Shown: positions 1-9,755, counted from the first letter of the stretch. The stretch is 64,000 nt of DNA from Alphaproteobacteria bacterium (GCA_019241645.1 JAFAWQ010000003.1:124001-188000); one strand, 5' to 3'. Made by a program: numbers and translations. The notes: generated by a model from the letters alone, not told the origin.

Positions 1-3000
1 GAAGAAGAGCCGTTCGCAGGGCGACGAAAACCTTGCGCGTCTGACCGAGGGTCGTATTGAAATTGCCCCAGGCGCTGACAATGCCATCGGCAATCAGCGT
101 GTTCATCTGCCTGGCATCGGTGAGGCCGGTTTTGACGGTAGCGAGAGCCTGAGCCGCCTTCTCCAAGGTCTCGACCATTTTTTGATCGCCGATGGAGGCG
201 GCTACGGATTGTGCGATCGGTAGAACTTGTCGAAGCGTCTCCCCAAGTTCCGCCACTTTCTTTTTCAGCGCATCGACTTCTTCTGCAGAGGAGCCATCGG
301 AGAACGCGCGTTGCAGTTCCTGCGCCGCAGTCGTGTATTGCTCCGACAGAGCGGAAATCTGTTGTATGACCGTCTGCGCGTTCTGAGCCTGGTGGCTTAT
401 GTCATAGTAGTAGCCTGCCGCTTGTTTCAGGGAATCGAGCACTCCAGGAGGGAAGCCGCCGCCGGCGTCAGCGAATTTTTTCGTCCACTCGCTGATCTGT
501 TTTTGGATGAATAGGGACCGCTCGGCGCCTTCGCCGTACAGACGAGCCGCCATCGAGGCGTCCTGTGCTGCTTTGGCGTCGTCCTGCCACGCCTTGATCT
601 GATCGTTCAGATCGGTCGTGACCTTCTCTATTTGGGTCTCGCCGGTCGAAAGAATAGGGGACGCCCCACCCATTTTTGTCGCGGCAAAGTTCAAAACATC
701 CGCAACAGTCCGACCTCCGCCGAGGATGGACGGGTTTGAGCGAGTAGCCGAAGCGCCAGCGATCTTCGACGCCAGCTCATCCGGGTTGGCGAGAATCATT
801 TTGATCGCGCCGGACGCTCCGAGAAAATGCGCAAGATAGGTGTTTGCCGCCGTAACCGGAACACCGGCTAGCGCGAGTGCGACTTGGTTCTGCCGGGTAA
901 AAGCTTCCAGAACTTGCCGAGCCGCGTCAGCGTTGGCGCGTTGCGCCAGCTTCGCCTGTTCGGTCCAGTCCGCCAATTTCGGAAAGACCTGATCGAATAG
1001 CTGCAGCCAGGTTGCATTCGTGAATTGGCCGATGCCGAACGCGGAGGAGTTAGGATTCCTCGCCGTGACTTTGCCGCCACTCTCGACATAGATTATGCGT
1101 TCGATGATCGCCTTGTTATCGACAGGGAATGCCGACGCAGCGTCCTTCGCAGCCAGCGCGTGAACCTTGGCGACGACTTCGCTGTACATCTGTATCGCGC
1201 GAGCGAGAAGAACAGGGTCGTTCGCCGCCTGGTCTATAAGTTTCAGGAAAATGGTGGTGGCTTTATTGATTTGGTCTTCAAAACCGAATTGCTTCTTTAG
1301 GTCGGGTGCTATGTCGCCCAATGATCGCAGTGTATCTGCAAAACCTTCGGCGGAATCCCGCGCCTTGTCGAAGCCTGTCGAGGCGTCAAGACCAAGTGTC
1401 TTCAGGTCTCCGGGTGTTCCTTTGCCGCGGGAAAGGCGCAGTTCGGCTTCACCTTCTTTGACGGCTTTAAGCAACTCGCCGTATTTCTTCGCAATGTCGA
1501 GCAATTGGGCCGCGAAATCCTGGTATTGAGGATTCGCTACTCCGAAATCGCTTACTGCTTTCCTGAACTCCTCATAAGAAGCCTTGCCCCTCCGAAACTT
1601 GTCGATGATGGAATCGAGTTTCTTGCCAAGAGCATCCTGTTCAAAGACGGGAACATCGGAACCCGTGCTAACGACTTGCGGCACTGAGGGTAGGTTGTTT
1701 TGCGCCGTCGCGAGTTCGTTCTTGAGTTTCGTCAGGTTGGCGAGAATCTGGACTTCCGTAACGTCCTTGATCTTCTTCGCCCAATTCTCGACCTTTCCCG
1801 CAGCCTCGTCGTAGCCCTCTTTGATTTTTTCGAGGTGACGAGCGTGCTCGTCGAGCGCGGCAGTAGCGCCATCGACACTTGTAATCCACTTCCCCAGAAC
1901 GGTTTCGAGCGCGAAAGCGACTCCGGTGATGATGAGTCCGGTGCCACCGCCAATCGCCGCCCAGAACGCCCGGGCCGCCGCCGCCACAGTGCCGAACTTG
2001 CCAACGAGTCCGAGCAGCCAAAGGTCGATCTTCACCGCCAGCCACGCCTTGAAAGCTGTCGTAATGAGACCGAAGTTTCGAACGACGATCGGAACGAGTG
2101 AAATTATTCTCCCGAGCAACGCCCCCAACTGCGTGAAAAATCGTCGCGCATCGTCGGTCTGTAGGTACTTGTTCAGTTGGGCGATACCGACGCCGAGTTG
2201 TGAAATGAACCCGCCTTGCCCGATTGAGATGGCCGCCTGTTCCATAAGCGCCCGCAGCCGGCCAATCTGGGCCTGCGTGGTCCCCAACGCTGCGGGAAGT
2301 TGCTTGCCGTACTTCTCATCCAGCTTGTCGGCGAGTTTACCGAGGGTATCCTGGTCGGCGAAAATTTCGCCCTGACGCATCATCTTGTCGAGCTTGGCCG
2401 TGGACACGCCCAACGCATCGGCGAAGATTTGGAACGCGCCGGAAAGCCGGTCGCCCAACTGTCGCCGCAATTCTTCCGATTGAACCTTACCCTTCGAAAT
2501 CATCTGCGTCAGCGCGAGGAAGACGCCTGACACCTGTTCCGTAGAAAGCTGTGCTACCCGGCCAGCTTCGGCGACGGACAAGAAGATGCGTCGGGTTTGC
2601 GCGGTGCTGAAGTTCGCGGCTTGTGCGGCAATGGCGAATTTCGAATACTCACCCAACAACACGGAGAAGGAAATACCAAGTCGAATCGATTGCTCGCGCA
2701 ACCATGCGATATCGGCGCCCACCTTCTGCGTGTCGCCATTGAAGGCGACCGCCAAACGGTTCTGTGCGCCTTGGAAACTCTGATAGGCCGTGAGCACGGA
2801 TCCGATGGCGTTAATCAGACCGTAAGGACCAATGAACCCGAACACCATCGACAAGAGTTCGTAACGGAACAGACGAATAGCTTGCGCGATGCCTGCCGAA
2901 CGATCACCGAACGCTGCGGTCGCCGCTGTCGCCCGTTGTGCGGCGCTCGGCATCGCAAAGAACGCAGCCGTGGTTTCCTTTAGTTGTGTCCACAGGGAGC

Positions 3001-3655
3001 GGGTTCCCGCAGCGGCTTGTTGGGCCGCAGGCGCGATAGGTGGTAACGAACTGGCGAGACGACGGACGCCTTCGGCGGCTTGTTGAAGTTGCTGCGGACT
3101 TACCGACCCGGCCCCAATGGCGAACGTCGCCGCAGATCCCGCAGCGCCGGCGGATGAACGCATCTGTTGCAGCGTCGTCGCGGACTTAGCGAGTGCGGCT
3201 TGCTGCGCGGTAATCGACGACGTGAGTTGCTTCGCCTGGACCGACAGTCTCGCCTGTTCGGCCGTCACGCCTTCAAGGCGAAGCTTATACGACTCTGCGT
3301 TCTTTCCGCCCGCAGCAATTGTCGTGTTCAGAGTTGCGGCGGCTCGCTCCGCCGCCTCCATTTGCACCTTGACCGCGGAGAGCTGAGCTTCCGTCTCGGC
3401 GAGATTTTTCTGCTGTTTAGCTAACGATGCAGCCGCCTTATCGACGGCTGAATCGGTCTTCTGAACAGCACCTACGAGTCCGAGACTCGCTACCTTCAAT
3501 TGTTCGAGCAGCGATGACGTAGCGCCGCTGCTCGAACTTAGCTTTTCTTGCGCTCCGGTGAGGGTCTTGATGGCGTCGGCGACCGTGAGAATAGCCTTAC
3601 CGGCTTCCTCTCGGGCCTTGATGACCATTGTGACATCAGTCTGTCGTCCGGTCAT
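1..3655 (-). CDS. Phage tail tape-measure protein with internal lytic transglycosylase-like motif (partial, runs off left edge)
   Basis: Long minus-strand frame missing from the ORF track because it has no stop in the window. Starts MTGRQTDVTMVIKAREEAGKAIL at 3655 (TGATG overlap with the upstream stop). Has coiled-coil regions, 'QLGDRLSGAFQIFADALGVSTAKLDKMMRQGEIF' tape-measure motif, and 'IIYVESGGKVTARNPNSSAFGIGQFTNATWLQLF' SLT-like motif near 1084 in the same phase. Confidence 0.85.
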   Translation of the reverse strand, partial: MTGRQTDVTMVIKAREEAGKAILTVADAIKTLTGAQEKLSSSSGATSSLLEQLKVASLGLVGAVQKTDSAVDKAAASLAKQQKNLAETEAQLSAVKVQMEAAERAAATLNTTIAAGGKNAESYKLRLEGVTAEQARLSVQAKQLTSSITAQQAALAKSATTLQQMRSSAGAAGSAATFAIGAGSVSPQQLQQAAEGVRRLASSLPPIAPAAQQAAAGTRSLWTQLKETTAAFFAMPSAAQRATAATAAFGDRSAGIAQAIRLFRYELLSMVFGFIGPYGLINAIGSVLTAYQSFQGAQNRLAVAFNGDTQKVGADIAWLREQSIRLGISFSVLLGEYSKFAIAAQAANFSTAQTRRIFLSVAEAGRVAQLSTEQVSGVFLALTQMISKGKVQSEELRRQLGDRLSGAFQIFADALGVSTAKLDKMMRQGEIFADQDTLGKLADKLDEKYGKQLPAALGTTQAQIGRLRALMEQAAISIGQGGFISQLGVGIAQLNKYLQTDDARRFFTQLGALLGRIISLVPIVVRNFGLITTAFKAWLAVKIDLWLLGLVGKFGTVAAAARAFWAAIGGGTGLIITGVAFALETVLGKWITSVDGATAALDEHARHLEKIKEGYDEAAGKVENWAKKIKDVTEVQILANLTKLKNELATAQNNLPSVPQVVSTGSDVPVFEQDALGKKLDSIIDKFRRGKASYEEFRKAVSDFGVANPQYQDFAAQLLDIAKKYGELLKAVKEGEAELRLSRGKGTPGDLKTLGLDASTGFDKARDSAEGFADTLRSLGDIAPDLKKQFGFEDQINKATTIFLKLIDQAANDPVLLARAIQMYSEVVAKVHALAAKDAASAFPVDNKAIIERIIYVESGGKVTARNPNSSAFGIGQFTNATWLQLFDQVFPKLADWTEQAKLAQRANADAARQVLEAFTRQNQVALALAGVPVTAANTYLAHFLGASGAIKMILANPDELASKIAGASATRSNPSILGGGRTVADVLNFAATKMGGASPILSTGETQIEKVTTDLNDQIKAWQDDAKAAQDASMAARLYGEGAERSLFIQKQISEWTKKFADAGGGFPPGVLDSLKQAAGYYYDISHQAQNAQTVIQQISALSEQYTTAAQELQRAFSDGSSAEEVDALKKKVAELGETLRQVLPIAQSVAASIGDQKMVETLEKAAQALATVKTGLTDARQMNTLIADGIVSAWGNFNTTLGQTRKVFVALRTALL

Positions 3656-4215
3656 CAATGCCTCCGATGGTTGGTGCGCCGACGTGCGACGCGTTGTGGT
3701 GTTGCCATCGCGGGAAACAAATTGATCCCGCGGGCGAGACATGCCTTCATCACCCGTTCCCGTGCGATGGGCTCTAAAAACTTACCAAGATTGCTTTGCT
3801 GTTCCGCCGATACAGCGAGCTTCGAGATAATTCGGCCCCAGCCAAACAGACGGATCGTTGGCTCAACGATCAGCGCAAAAAGCGAGAAGGACAGGCCGGC
3901 CGGTAGCCTGCCGATATGGCCGTGGGCATCAGGCTCCATTGTGCCAAAAGCGATGACATGCGGGACAATAACGACCAGCGCTTCGGCTAACTCTTGCGCT
4001 GCTGAAGGTAAGTTGGCGGCCGGAATATGAACCTCGTCGAGATACCGAGCAAAACGGTCAAGAATGCCGCCAAGACGTGGCGCCAAGAGCGCGACAATTT
4101 CGTCCAGTTCATGCTCAGATAGCGAGCGAAACAGGATAACCTCGTCGTTTACTATTAAGGTATCGACATGTGGCTGCGCACCGTCCGCCACTCCGAATTT
4201 TGCTGGATTGCTCAT
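3655..4215 (-). CDS. Hypothetical protein, possibly tail assembly chaperone-like
   Basis: 186 aa; lies directly between the primase gene and the tape-measure gene with 1-4 nt overlaps. 'NDEVILFRSLSEHELDEIVALL' is weakly chaperone-like. Confidence 0.6.
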   Translation of the reverse strand: MSNPAKFGVADGAQPHVDTLIVNDEVILFRSLSEHELDEIVALLAPRLGGILDRFARYLDEVHIPAANLPSAAQELAEALVVIVPHVIAFGTMEPDAHGHIGRLPAGLSFSLFALIVEPTIRLFGWGRIISKLAVSAEQQSNLGKFLEPIARERVMKACLARGINLFPAMATPQRVARRRTNHRRH

Positions 4216-6626
4216 GCGGCGTCGTCCAGCTCATCGAAGCCATCATGATCGGACTGAACGACAAGCCCGATGATCCGACGGCCGCTTTTTCTACTCGGAT
4301 CCCGCCGCAGTCCCGGTCGCTGTAGCACTTGGCGTGAAAACATCGGTTTTGATGGCGCGGTCATACCTTCCCTGCCGCAGAACCACCGGTAGCTTAAATA
4401 GGCATCTTCGATCTTCGTGCGAGCAGAGGAGTCGAGTACACAGCACTCTGTTAGCCACGCGCCCAGAATGTCCGTTTCTTCGCGATACGCGGTTGCACGG
4501 GCGCGGATCTCAGTCGGAACTTGCAGCCCGCAACGCTGCCATTCCAGGCAGCCTTGCAATGCCCAGTTCAAAACGCCGGGCAGTTCCGTTGCGATTATCT
4601 GCCTATCTAAATCTGGGATCTGGCTTTCCATTGCGAGCTGTTGTGCGAACTCAATCGGCACCAGCCGCCGCCAAAAACCGTCAGAGTTGTCCAACACACC
4701 GGGGAGATGGTTTCCCCGGATCCATAACTTGTGTGTGGGCACGAAGGAAAACGCTTCGGAATACAGCTTCCGAGCCGCAATGCGCTCCCGCGACGCAAGG
4801 TCTTTAACGCGTTTGTCGTCGAAAACATCGCCCTGCCGAGTCTCGTTGGCTAACACGAGGCGGGCGCCCGGCAGCGTCGCCAGCAAACGATCGCTTTCGT
4901 TTTCGTTTCGCGACTTCGTGAGAAGACCGGCGCCGACGGTCACGGCATAGTCGCCTAGAAGCGAGGAGACGACATTCGCTAGTACGGACTTGCCATTCGC
5001 GCCGACGCCGTACGCAAAGAAGAGCTTTTCCTCGTCAATGTTGCCCGTGAGCGTGTATCCGATCGCCCGCTGTAGAAAATTGCGGATCTCTAGTTGCGGC
5101 TGCACGTCTTCCAGAAACCGCAACCATCGGGGGCACGCTGCGATTGGATCGAAAACCGCCCCTGCTTGCTTCGAAACCATTTGTGAGGGCGCCGGCGAAA
5201 TCAATCGTCCGAGCCGGAGATCGATTACCCCGTTTTTGACACCCAACAGCATCGAGTCGGTGTCGAAGTCATCGGGCAAACGCGCCATTGCCGGAACCGA
5301 ACGCGCCATGCTGAGAACGGACTGAAGACGCGAGCCATCGCGGTTCAACCGCAGCGCATAAGCCAGGTGGGCCTTGTTGCGCTCGTTGGGATTCTCCCCG
5401 ACCGCAGATGCGGCTGCACTGAGTAATTTTTTCGCCAGAATTTTTGCGGCCTCGACCTCTTCGCCACGGCTGCACTCTTCCCATCGCGTGCCACTCCATC
5501 GCAGCCACTGCTTGTGGGAGTAGATGTGAAGAAATTTGTTTTGATAAACACGGGCGAAGCGTTGACCTGCATCGAGATCGCCCGCAGCGGTCTTCATCGC
5601 TTTGTCCGAAGGAACAACGGCAATTTGCAAAGGGTCGCCTAGAAGGTCTTCCTCGTCGGCCGGCAGCTCGTCGAACATCTCGGCAATCTCGACGGCGTAC
5701 GCAGCTGCCTTGAGCGTCGCCATGCTGAGCGGGTTGGGACTGCCGTTAAATGACTTCCAGACACGTCTCGAATCGGTCTCGTCGAATTTGGAGGATTGAG
5801 AGGCCCATTCGCACCACAGGTCGTAACCGCTTTCACCAAATTCGTTATGCAGACACATTCCCGCGGTTACCCATTTGCCTCTATCCTCCCCCCATTCCTC
5901 GAACGGTAGTTTGTCGAGAATGCGTTTTGCTTCCTTGATCGTCAGTCCCAATTTGTTGTCACTGGGGATGTGATTCCGATCGTCGGAAGGCAGAGCACCC
6001 CATGATTGAACGAGTTCGGCGCTCAATGTGGGCGCGCAGCCGAGTTCAATTGCGTCGAAATCCAGTGCCTTTAACCAGCGATAAGGCTTGCCAGTGATCG
6101 GATGGATGGATGGCGGGACGACGATGTTTTTTCCCGAGCCATAAATTGCAATCTCCCAGCACCAAGGGGACTTGCCAGCGTAATTCGTGTGTTCCGTCGA
6201 GCGAGCGATCTGTTTCGACCGGCAGGGTTTGTCGAGGAAGAAATAGACATGGCGTGACGAACCCCCAGACCCGCTCTGTACTGTTGGTGCGCGCCGCCAT
6301 TCAGGCCAACTCTTATCGAGCCAGGCATATGCTTCGGCCGCTTTGGCCTCCTCCCGCACGTCCAAATCCAGGACATGAATGAAGGCACCCCCGACATGCG
6401 AATAAGATCCAGGCCGGATGCCAACATTGAAGCCGGCTCGATAACTCCGCCGGAGCGATTCTGGTGTCTGTATGGGCGCGTTCGGCCATCCTTTATCAAC
6501 GGGGACCTTGTCATTGGGACGCAACCAGTGAACCGCAAACCCTATCGTGGACAGCGATAGCGCCGCGTCGAGGATGGAATCGAGTGCGCGCAGTCTCGCG
6601 GAAGGCTTTGAGCTCGCATGGCGCAT
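4212..6626 (-). CDS. Bifunctional PrimPol / P4-D5 family primase-helicase
   Basis: N-terminal PrimPol motifs (HVLDLDV; SGSGGSSRHVYFF; VVPPSIHPITGKPYRW), PriCT-like middle, D5_N (FLQRAIGYTLTGN), Walker A GVGANGKSVLANVV. Confidence 0.92.
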   Translation of the reverse strand: MRHASSKPSARLRALDSILDAALSLSTIGFAVHWLRPNDKVPVDKGWPNAPIQTPESLRRSYRAGFNVGIRPGSYSHVGGAFIHVLDLDVREEAKAAEAYAWLDKSWPEWRRAPTVQSGSGGSSRHVYFFLDKPCRSKQIARSTEHTNYAGKSPWCWEIAIYGSGKNIVVPPSIHPITGKPYRWLKALDFDAIELGCAPTLSAELVQSWGALPSDDRNHIPSDNKLGLTIKEAKRILDKLPFEEWGEDRGKWVTAGMCLHNEFGESGYDLWCEWASQSSKFDETDSRRVWKSFNGSPNPLSMATLKAAAYAVEIAEMFDELPADEEDLLGDPLQIAVVPSDKAMKTAAGDLDAGQRFARVYQNKFLHIYSHKQWLRWSGTRWEECSRGEEVEAAKILAKKLLSAAASAVGENPNERNKAHLAYALRLNRDGSRLQSVLSMARSVPAMARLPDDFDTDSMLLGVKNGVIDLRLGRLISPAPSQMVSKQAGAVFDPIAACPRWLRFLEDVQPQLEIRNFLQRAIGYTLTGNIDEEKLFFAYGVGANGKSVLANVVSSLLGDYAVTVGAGLLTKSRNENESDRLLATLPGARLVLANETRQGDVFDDKRVKDLASRERIAARKLYSEAFSFVPTHKLWIRGNHLPGVLDNSDGFWRRLVPIEFAQQLAMESQIPDLDRQIIATELPGVLNWALQGCLEWQRCGLQVPTEIRARATAYREETDILGAWLTECCVLDSSARTKIEDAYLSYRWFCGREGMTAPSKPMFSRQVLQRPGLRRDPSRKSGRRIIGLVVQSDHDGFDELDDAA

Positions 6627-6917
6627 TTATCGCTCGCGTCCCAGTGCTTCTGCGGACCACGGCACTGAATCTTCCGTCCCGTAGGTCCAGTAGGAACCGA
6701 CCAGAAGTCCCCGCATCGTGTCATCTGAAAAGAACTCAAGCTGCAGTTCGGCTTTCTCTGCTGCCGCCCGACCATACATCCGGGCTGCGCCGGCTCGCGC
6801 AAATGCGATCGACTTCGAAAATGGAGAGGCAATTTCGATGGGTAGTCCATCGCGAGTGAGCTGACGGGTGTACGCCCGCTGCCATCGCTGCCAATAGGGT
6901 GGTAGGTTTCGGCTCAC
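6627..6917 (-). CDS. Small hypothetical protein, GTG start
   Basis: VSRNLPPYWQRWQRAYTRQLTRDGLPIEIASPF...; GTGA overlap with the stop of the 298 aa gene; ends next to the primase start. Confidence 0.6.
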   Translation of the reverse strand: MSRNLPPYWQRWQRAYTRQLTRDGLPIEIASPFSKSIAFARAGAARMYGRAAAEKAELQLEFFSDDTMRGLLVGSYWTYGTEDSVPWSAEALGRER

Positions 6918-7810
6918 TGCCTTGCTTGCGCCAATACAAGGTTGAGCCAGACTGTTGCTGCCCGGGCAAAACCTGCGCTCGGGACGAAGACCGTCTCGCG
7001 CTCCAAATAGAGGCCAGGGGCAATCTCGCCTTGGGCAGCAAGCGCGCCTGCGACACCCTCCGGTGCGATGGGAAAAACTAGCGACTGTTGATCGCCGCCG
7101 GAAAACTTCAACTGCGCGGGCACTTTTCCAAATTGCTTTTCCAACCTCGCGAGAGATTGCTTTCCTGCGCTCCCTTTCGCGCAAAGTGAGAACGCCTTTG
7201 GTCGTTTTGGAATCCTGGTCGGAGACTGTGAAGCTAACTTAGCCTTCGAGCTCGGTGCTGGGGTCACCGGCACTGTCGTCACTGGACTGGTCGGCTGTGA
7301 CTCGGCCGGTTGATTACGCAACCCGGGACTGTTTGTGAGCAACTCAATCCACTCATGGGACAGTTGCGGCGGCGGATACGAGTCCATGCAAACGCGGCGG
7401 CCTACCTTGGCCTCGGCCTCTTCCCCGGTCCACCGAAACTCTTGCGGATCTGCCTTTGTAATTGCGTATCCGAACCCTTGCGTGATCCATCGCTGCTCAA
7501 CTCGCAACCTGGCCCGCGGCACAATCTCCGTTGGCAAGGAAAACAGAAACAGCGTGAACTCACCGGCCACATGGCGTTCCATCCGGCAGGGTAGAAACAT
7601 CCCAGCTACGCGGCCTACCAATGGTCCAGCTTGCGTTTCAAATTCGGAGAGAGCGTGCTTGCCGCTCGCGCCGAAGGCCGTAACGACTACGAATTCCTCC
7701 GTGCGCTCGTTCCGCACTGGATCCGAGCGAGGACCGTAAGCGGCCTTGGAAATCCGTTTGGCTATCTCGTCGTCATTCGACATGCCTGCATCCTTCCCAA
7801 TCACCGTCAA
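6914..7810 (-). CDS. Hypothetical protein of the phage/satellite operon
   Basis: 298 aa minus-strand ORF in a continuous overlapping gene train; no recognised domain. Confidence 0.65.
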   Translation of the reverse strand: MTVIGKDAGMSNDDEIAKRISKAAYGPRSDPVRNERTEEFVVVTAFGASGKHALSEFETQAGPLVGRVAGMFLPCRMERHVAGEFTLFLFSLPTEIVPRARLRVEQRWITQGFGYAITKADPQEFRWTGEEAEAKVGRRVCMDSYPPPQLSHEWIELLTNSPGLRNQPAESQPTSPVTTVPVTPAPSSKAKLASQSPTRIPKRPKAFSLCAKGSAGKQSLARLEKQFGKVPAQLKFSGGDQQSLVFPIAPEGVAGALAAQGEIAPGLYLERETVFVPSAGFARAATVWLNLVLAQARQ

Positions 7811-8157
7811 ATTAGGTCCTCAAACGACGAATCGGACGACGTTTGGAACGGATATCTTGGCTGCGGCCATGTCTCGGGCTTTGGTTCAACTGGCGACGTG
7901 CCGCCGCTATCTCGTCGCCATACTTTCGTTGCCTCTTCGGCGACCTTTTCCCAGCCGGAATCTAGGACCTCGATGGCACCAGCTTCGAGAAGACGTTGCA
8001 CAACGGCGGGATCATCGATTTCGAATTGGCTTCCAGGTTTGTGAAGGTCAACCTTTGGTGCGAAGCGCACACGGCCGTCCACGTCGAGGCTTCCGGTTGG
8101 AACGAGAACCGCGTTTGGACTGTACTGAATTGCGTGAATAGCTCGGACTTTTGTCAC
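7807..8157 (-). CDS. Hypothetical protein of the phage/satellite operon
   Basis: 116 aa; 4-nt overlaps with both neighbours. Confidence 0.65.
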   Translation of the reverse strand: MTKVRAIHAIQYSPNAVLVPTGSLDVDGRVRFAPKVDLHKPGSQFEIDDPAVVQRLLEAGAIEVLDSGWEKVAEEATKVWRRDSGGTSPVEPKPETWPQPRYPFQTSSDSSFEDLI

Positions 8158-8816
8158 GACGAGGCTCCTTCAGTGGCGGTGACGAGGAGTCGGGCCGTTT
8201 CGTCGGCGACGGCCTCGGGGAAAGCGGTATCCGTCAAGCGCTCGGGTCGGACAAAAAACGTCAGGCCCTTGCGAAACCTGTCCGCGACGAATGTCCCCGA
8301 AAATTCATCCGGAAACTCATCCGGGGAAACGACAGCTTGTACATGCGTAATACCGCGCGCGAGGCCATCGGCCGCCGCCAGAGACACGACATAAGAAGCG
8401 AGAGCATCGAGGCCGTCCTTTATTGCCCGTGCAGCGTCAGACCGGATTTCTGAAGCCGCCGCGAACGCATGATGCGCGATACGCTGCTCGACTTCAGTGA
8501 GGATTTTCTTCAACTCCGTCTCACGGTCTTGCGACAGGGTGATTGCCGCAGGAAGGGGCTCACGTTCGGCTTTGATCTCGAGCAATTCCTTTCGACGCTT
8601 TGCATTTGGTGGTGCCGTTTCTTCACCATCCAACAATCGAAGCGCGGCCTCATGAGACTCCGCTTGCAGTAGCGCAGCCTCCCTATTCCCCAACTTGGCA
8701 TCACGTTCTTGGAGCGATTGTGTGGTCCCAGCCTGCTTTTCGATCTGTTGCAAAATCGCAGACTTCGCTTTCAGCTCGCTCCGTAGCTCGCTTAGCCAGC
8801 GGCTGTCAGTGACCAT
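8154..8816 (-). CDS. Hypothetical coiled-coil protein
   Basis: 220 aa; Glu/Lys/Ala-rich N-terminal half; overlaps both neighbouring genes. Confidence 0.65.
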   Translation of the reverse strand: MVTDSRWLSELRSELKAKSAILQQIEKQAGTTQSLQERDAKLGNREAALLQAESHEAALRLLDGEETAPPNAKRRKELLEIKAEREPLPAAITLSQDRETELKKILTEVEQRIAHHAFAAASEIRSDAARAIKDGLDALASYVVSLAAADGLARGITHVQAVVSPDEFPDEFSGTFVADRFRKGLTFFVRPERLTDTAFPEAVADETARLLVTATEGASS

Positions 8817-9063
8817 CGGATTCTCCTGTGGTTTTCGTGCGCGCCGCAGCCCAGGTCTCTAGGCTGTTCTCACCTGTAAGCGGGTAGACGACCCGTCGAC
8901 CGTTCGGCGGTAGGGAAATGAACGGTGGCGACTTTTCCGGGTGATACAGCCGCAGCTTCTGCAGGTACGACACAGAAACACCGAGCCGTTGGGCAATGGT
9001 CCTAGTGTCGGCAAATTCAGGGCACGCCATGCGTCCTCGCAGTTCGTTTCGCGAGACGATCAT
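8806..9063 (-). CDS. MerR/excisionase-like helix-turn-helix protein
   Basis: 85 aa; 'TRTIAQRLGVSVSYLQKLRLYHPEKSPPFISLPPNGRRVVYPL' winged-HTH pattern; first gene of the minus-strand train. Confidence 0.65.
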   Translation of the reverse strand: MIVSRNELRGRMACPEFADTRTIAQRLGVSVSYLQKLRLYHPEKSPPFISLPPNGRRVVYPLTGENSLETWAAARTKTTGESDGH

Positions 9064-9116
9064 GCGAACAAAAACGAAGGCTAAAGAATAGACTTCTCGG
9101 GGGGACTTTGGCCCAC

Positions 9117-9126
9117 GGGGGGGGGG
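9117..9126. repeat. G10 homopolymer tract
   Basis: Direct read: gcccac-GGGGGGGGGG-tact upstream of the 85 aa HTH gene. Confidence 0.95.
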
Positions 9127-9166
9127 TACTCGCGAAACCCGACTCTGCCGTAACGCGCTCGCGGAG

Positions 9167-9571
9167 TTAACTCTTACACGGAAACGAGTTCGCCAAAGTG
9201 GCGGCCATTGTCGGCCCCGCGGCTGCGTTCATCAACTCAGGATGCGTCCTCAACACTCGCAGGAATAACCCGCGCGCTTCATAAGGGGTGAGGTAGCGCG
9301 TTAAACAGATGAAGCCCTTCTTCTCCCGCCCCTTGCCACCGACAACGCCATCAACAAACCCTACAACATACAGTTCGCAGGATCTGCGCTCGGCCGAGCC
9401 TTCCTTCGCCGAACACAGATCATAGACCGTCCGGGCCTTTGGTCTCTGGAACATCGCCATCGCTTTGACGAACATTGCCTCGACCGCCGCGCTCTCGGAC
9501 GCCGCCATCGACGGCGCTGTTGCGACAGCGAGAACCAAAAGTAAGCTGGAAAACAATCGACCTCGACGCAT
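9167..9571 (-). CDS. Exported Rap1a/Tai-like domain protein
   Basis: Signal peptide MRRGRLFSSLLLVLAVATAPSMA; 'CELYVVGFVDGVV...ICL' resembles the Rap1a C-x2-Y-x-x-G-F-x-D-G signature. Start chosen inside the 9167..9589 ORF. Confidence 0.6.
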   Translation of the reverse strand: MRRGRLFSSLLLVLAVATAPSMAASESAAVEAMFVKAMAMFQRPKARTVYDLCSAKEGSAERRSCELYVVGFVDGVVGGKGREKKGFICLTRYLTPYEARGLFLRVLRTHPELMNAAAGPTMAATLANSFPCKS

Positions 9572-9644
9572 CTTCCCCGCACTCCCCAATCCACAGGGGG
9601 TTGATAGCCGTCAGCATAGTCGAGGGTAAATGTGAGCTTCGCTT

Positions 9645-9755
9645 TGGGGGACGCTGGGGACGCAAACGGTGTGATTTGTAGAAAGTCCCCCTATGAGTCG
9701 TTCATAGAGAGAAGTTCTGGGAAATACGGAATTTCCGTCCCCATCGTCCCCCAGC
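9645..9755. promoter_or_regulatory. Iteron/operator-like cluster of inverted GGGGAC motifs
   Basis: TGGGGGACGCTGGGGACG (9645-9662) and CGTCCCCATCGTCCCCCA (9736-9753) are 17/18 inverted copies; CTATGA-gtcgt-TCATAG (9691-9707) and ACGGAA-t-TTCCGT lie between them; CGGGG-aaa-CCCCG lies just beyond. Confidence 0.6.

Noticed and set aside
1-3650. Plus-strand ORFs of 60-160 aa
   Set aside because: All are antisense to the continuous minus-strand tape-measure frame.
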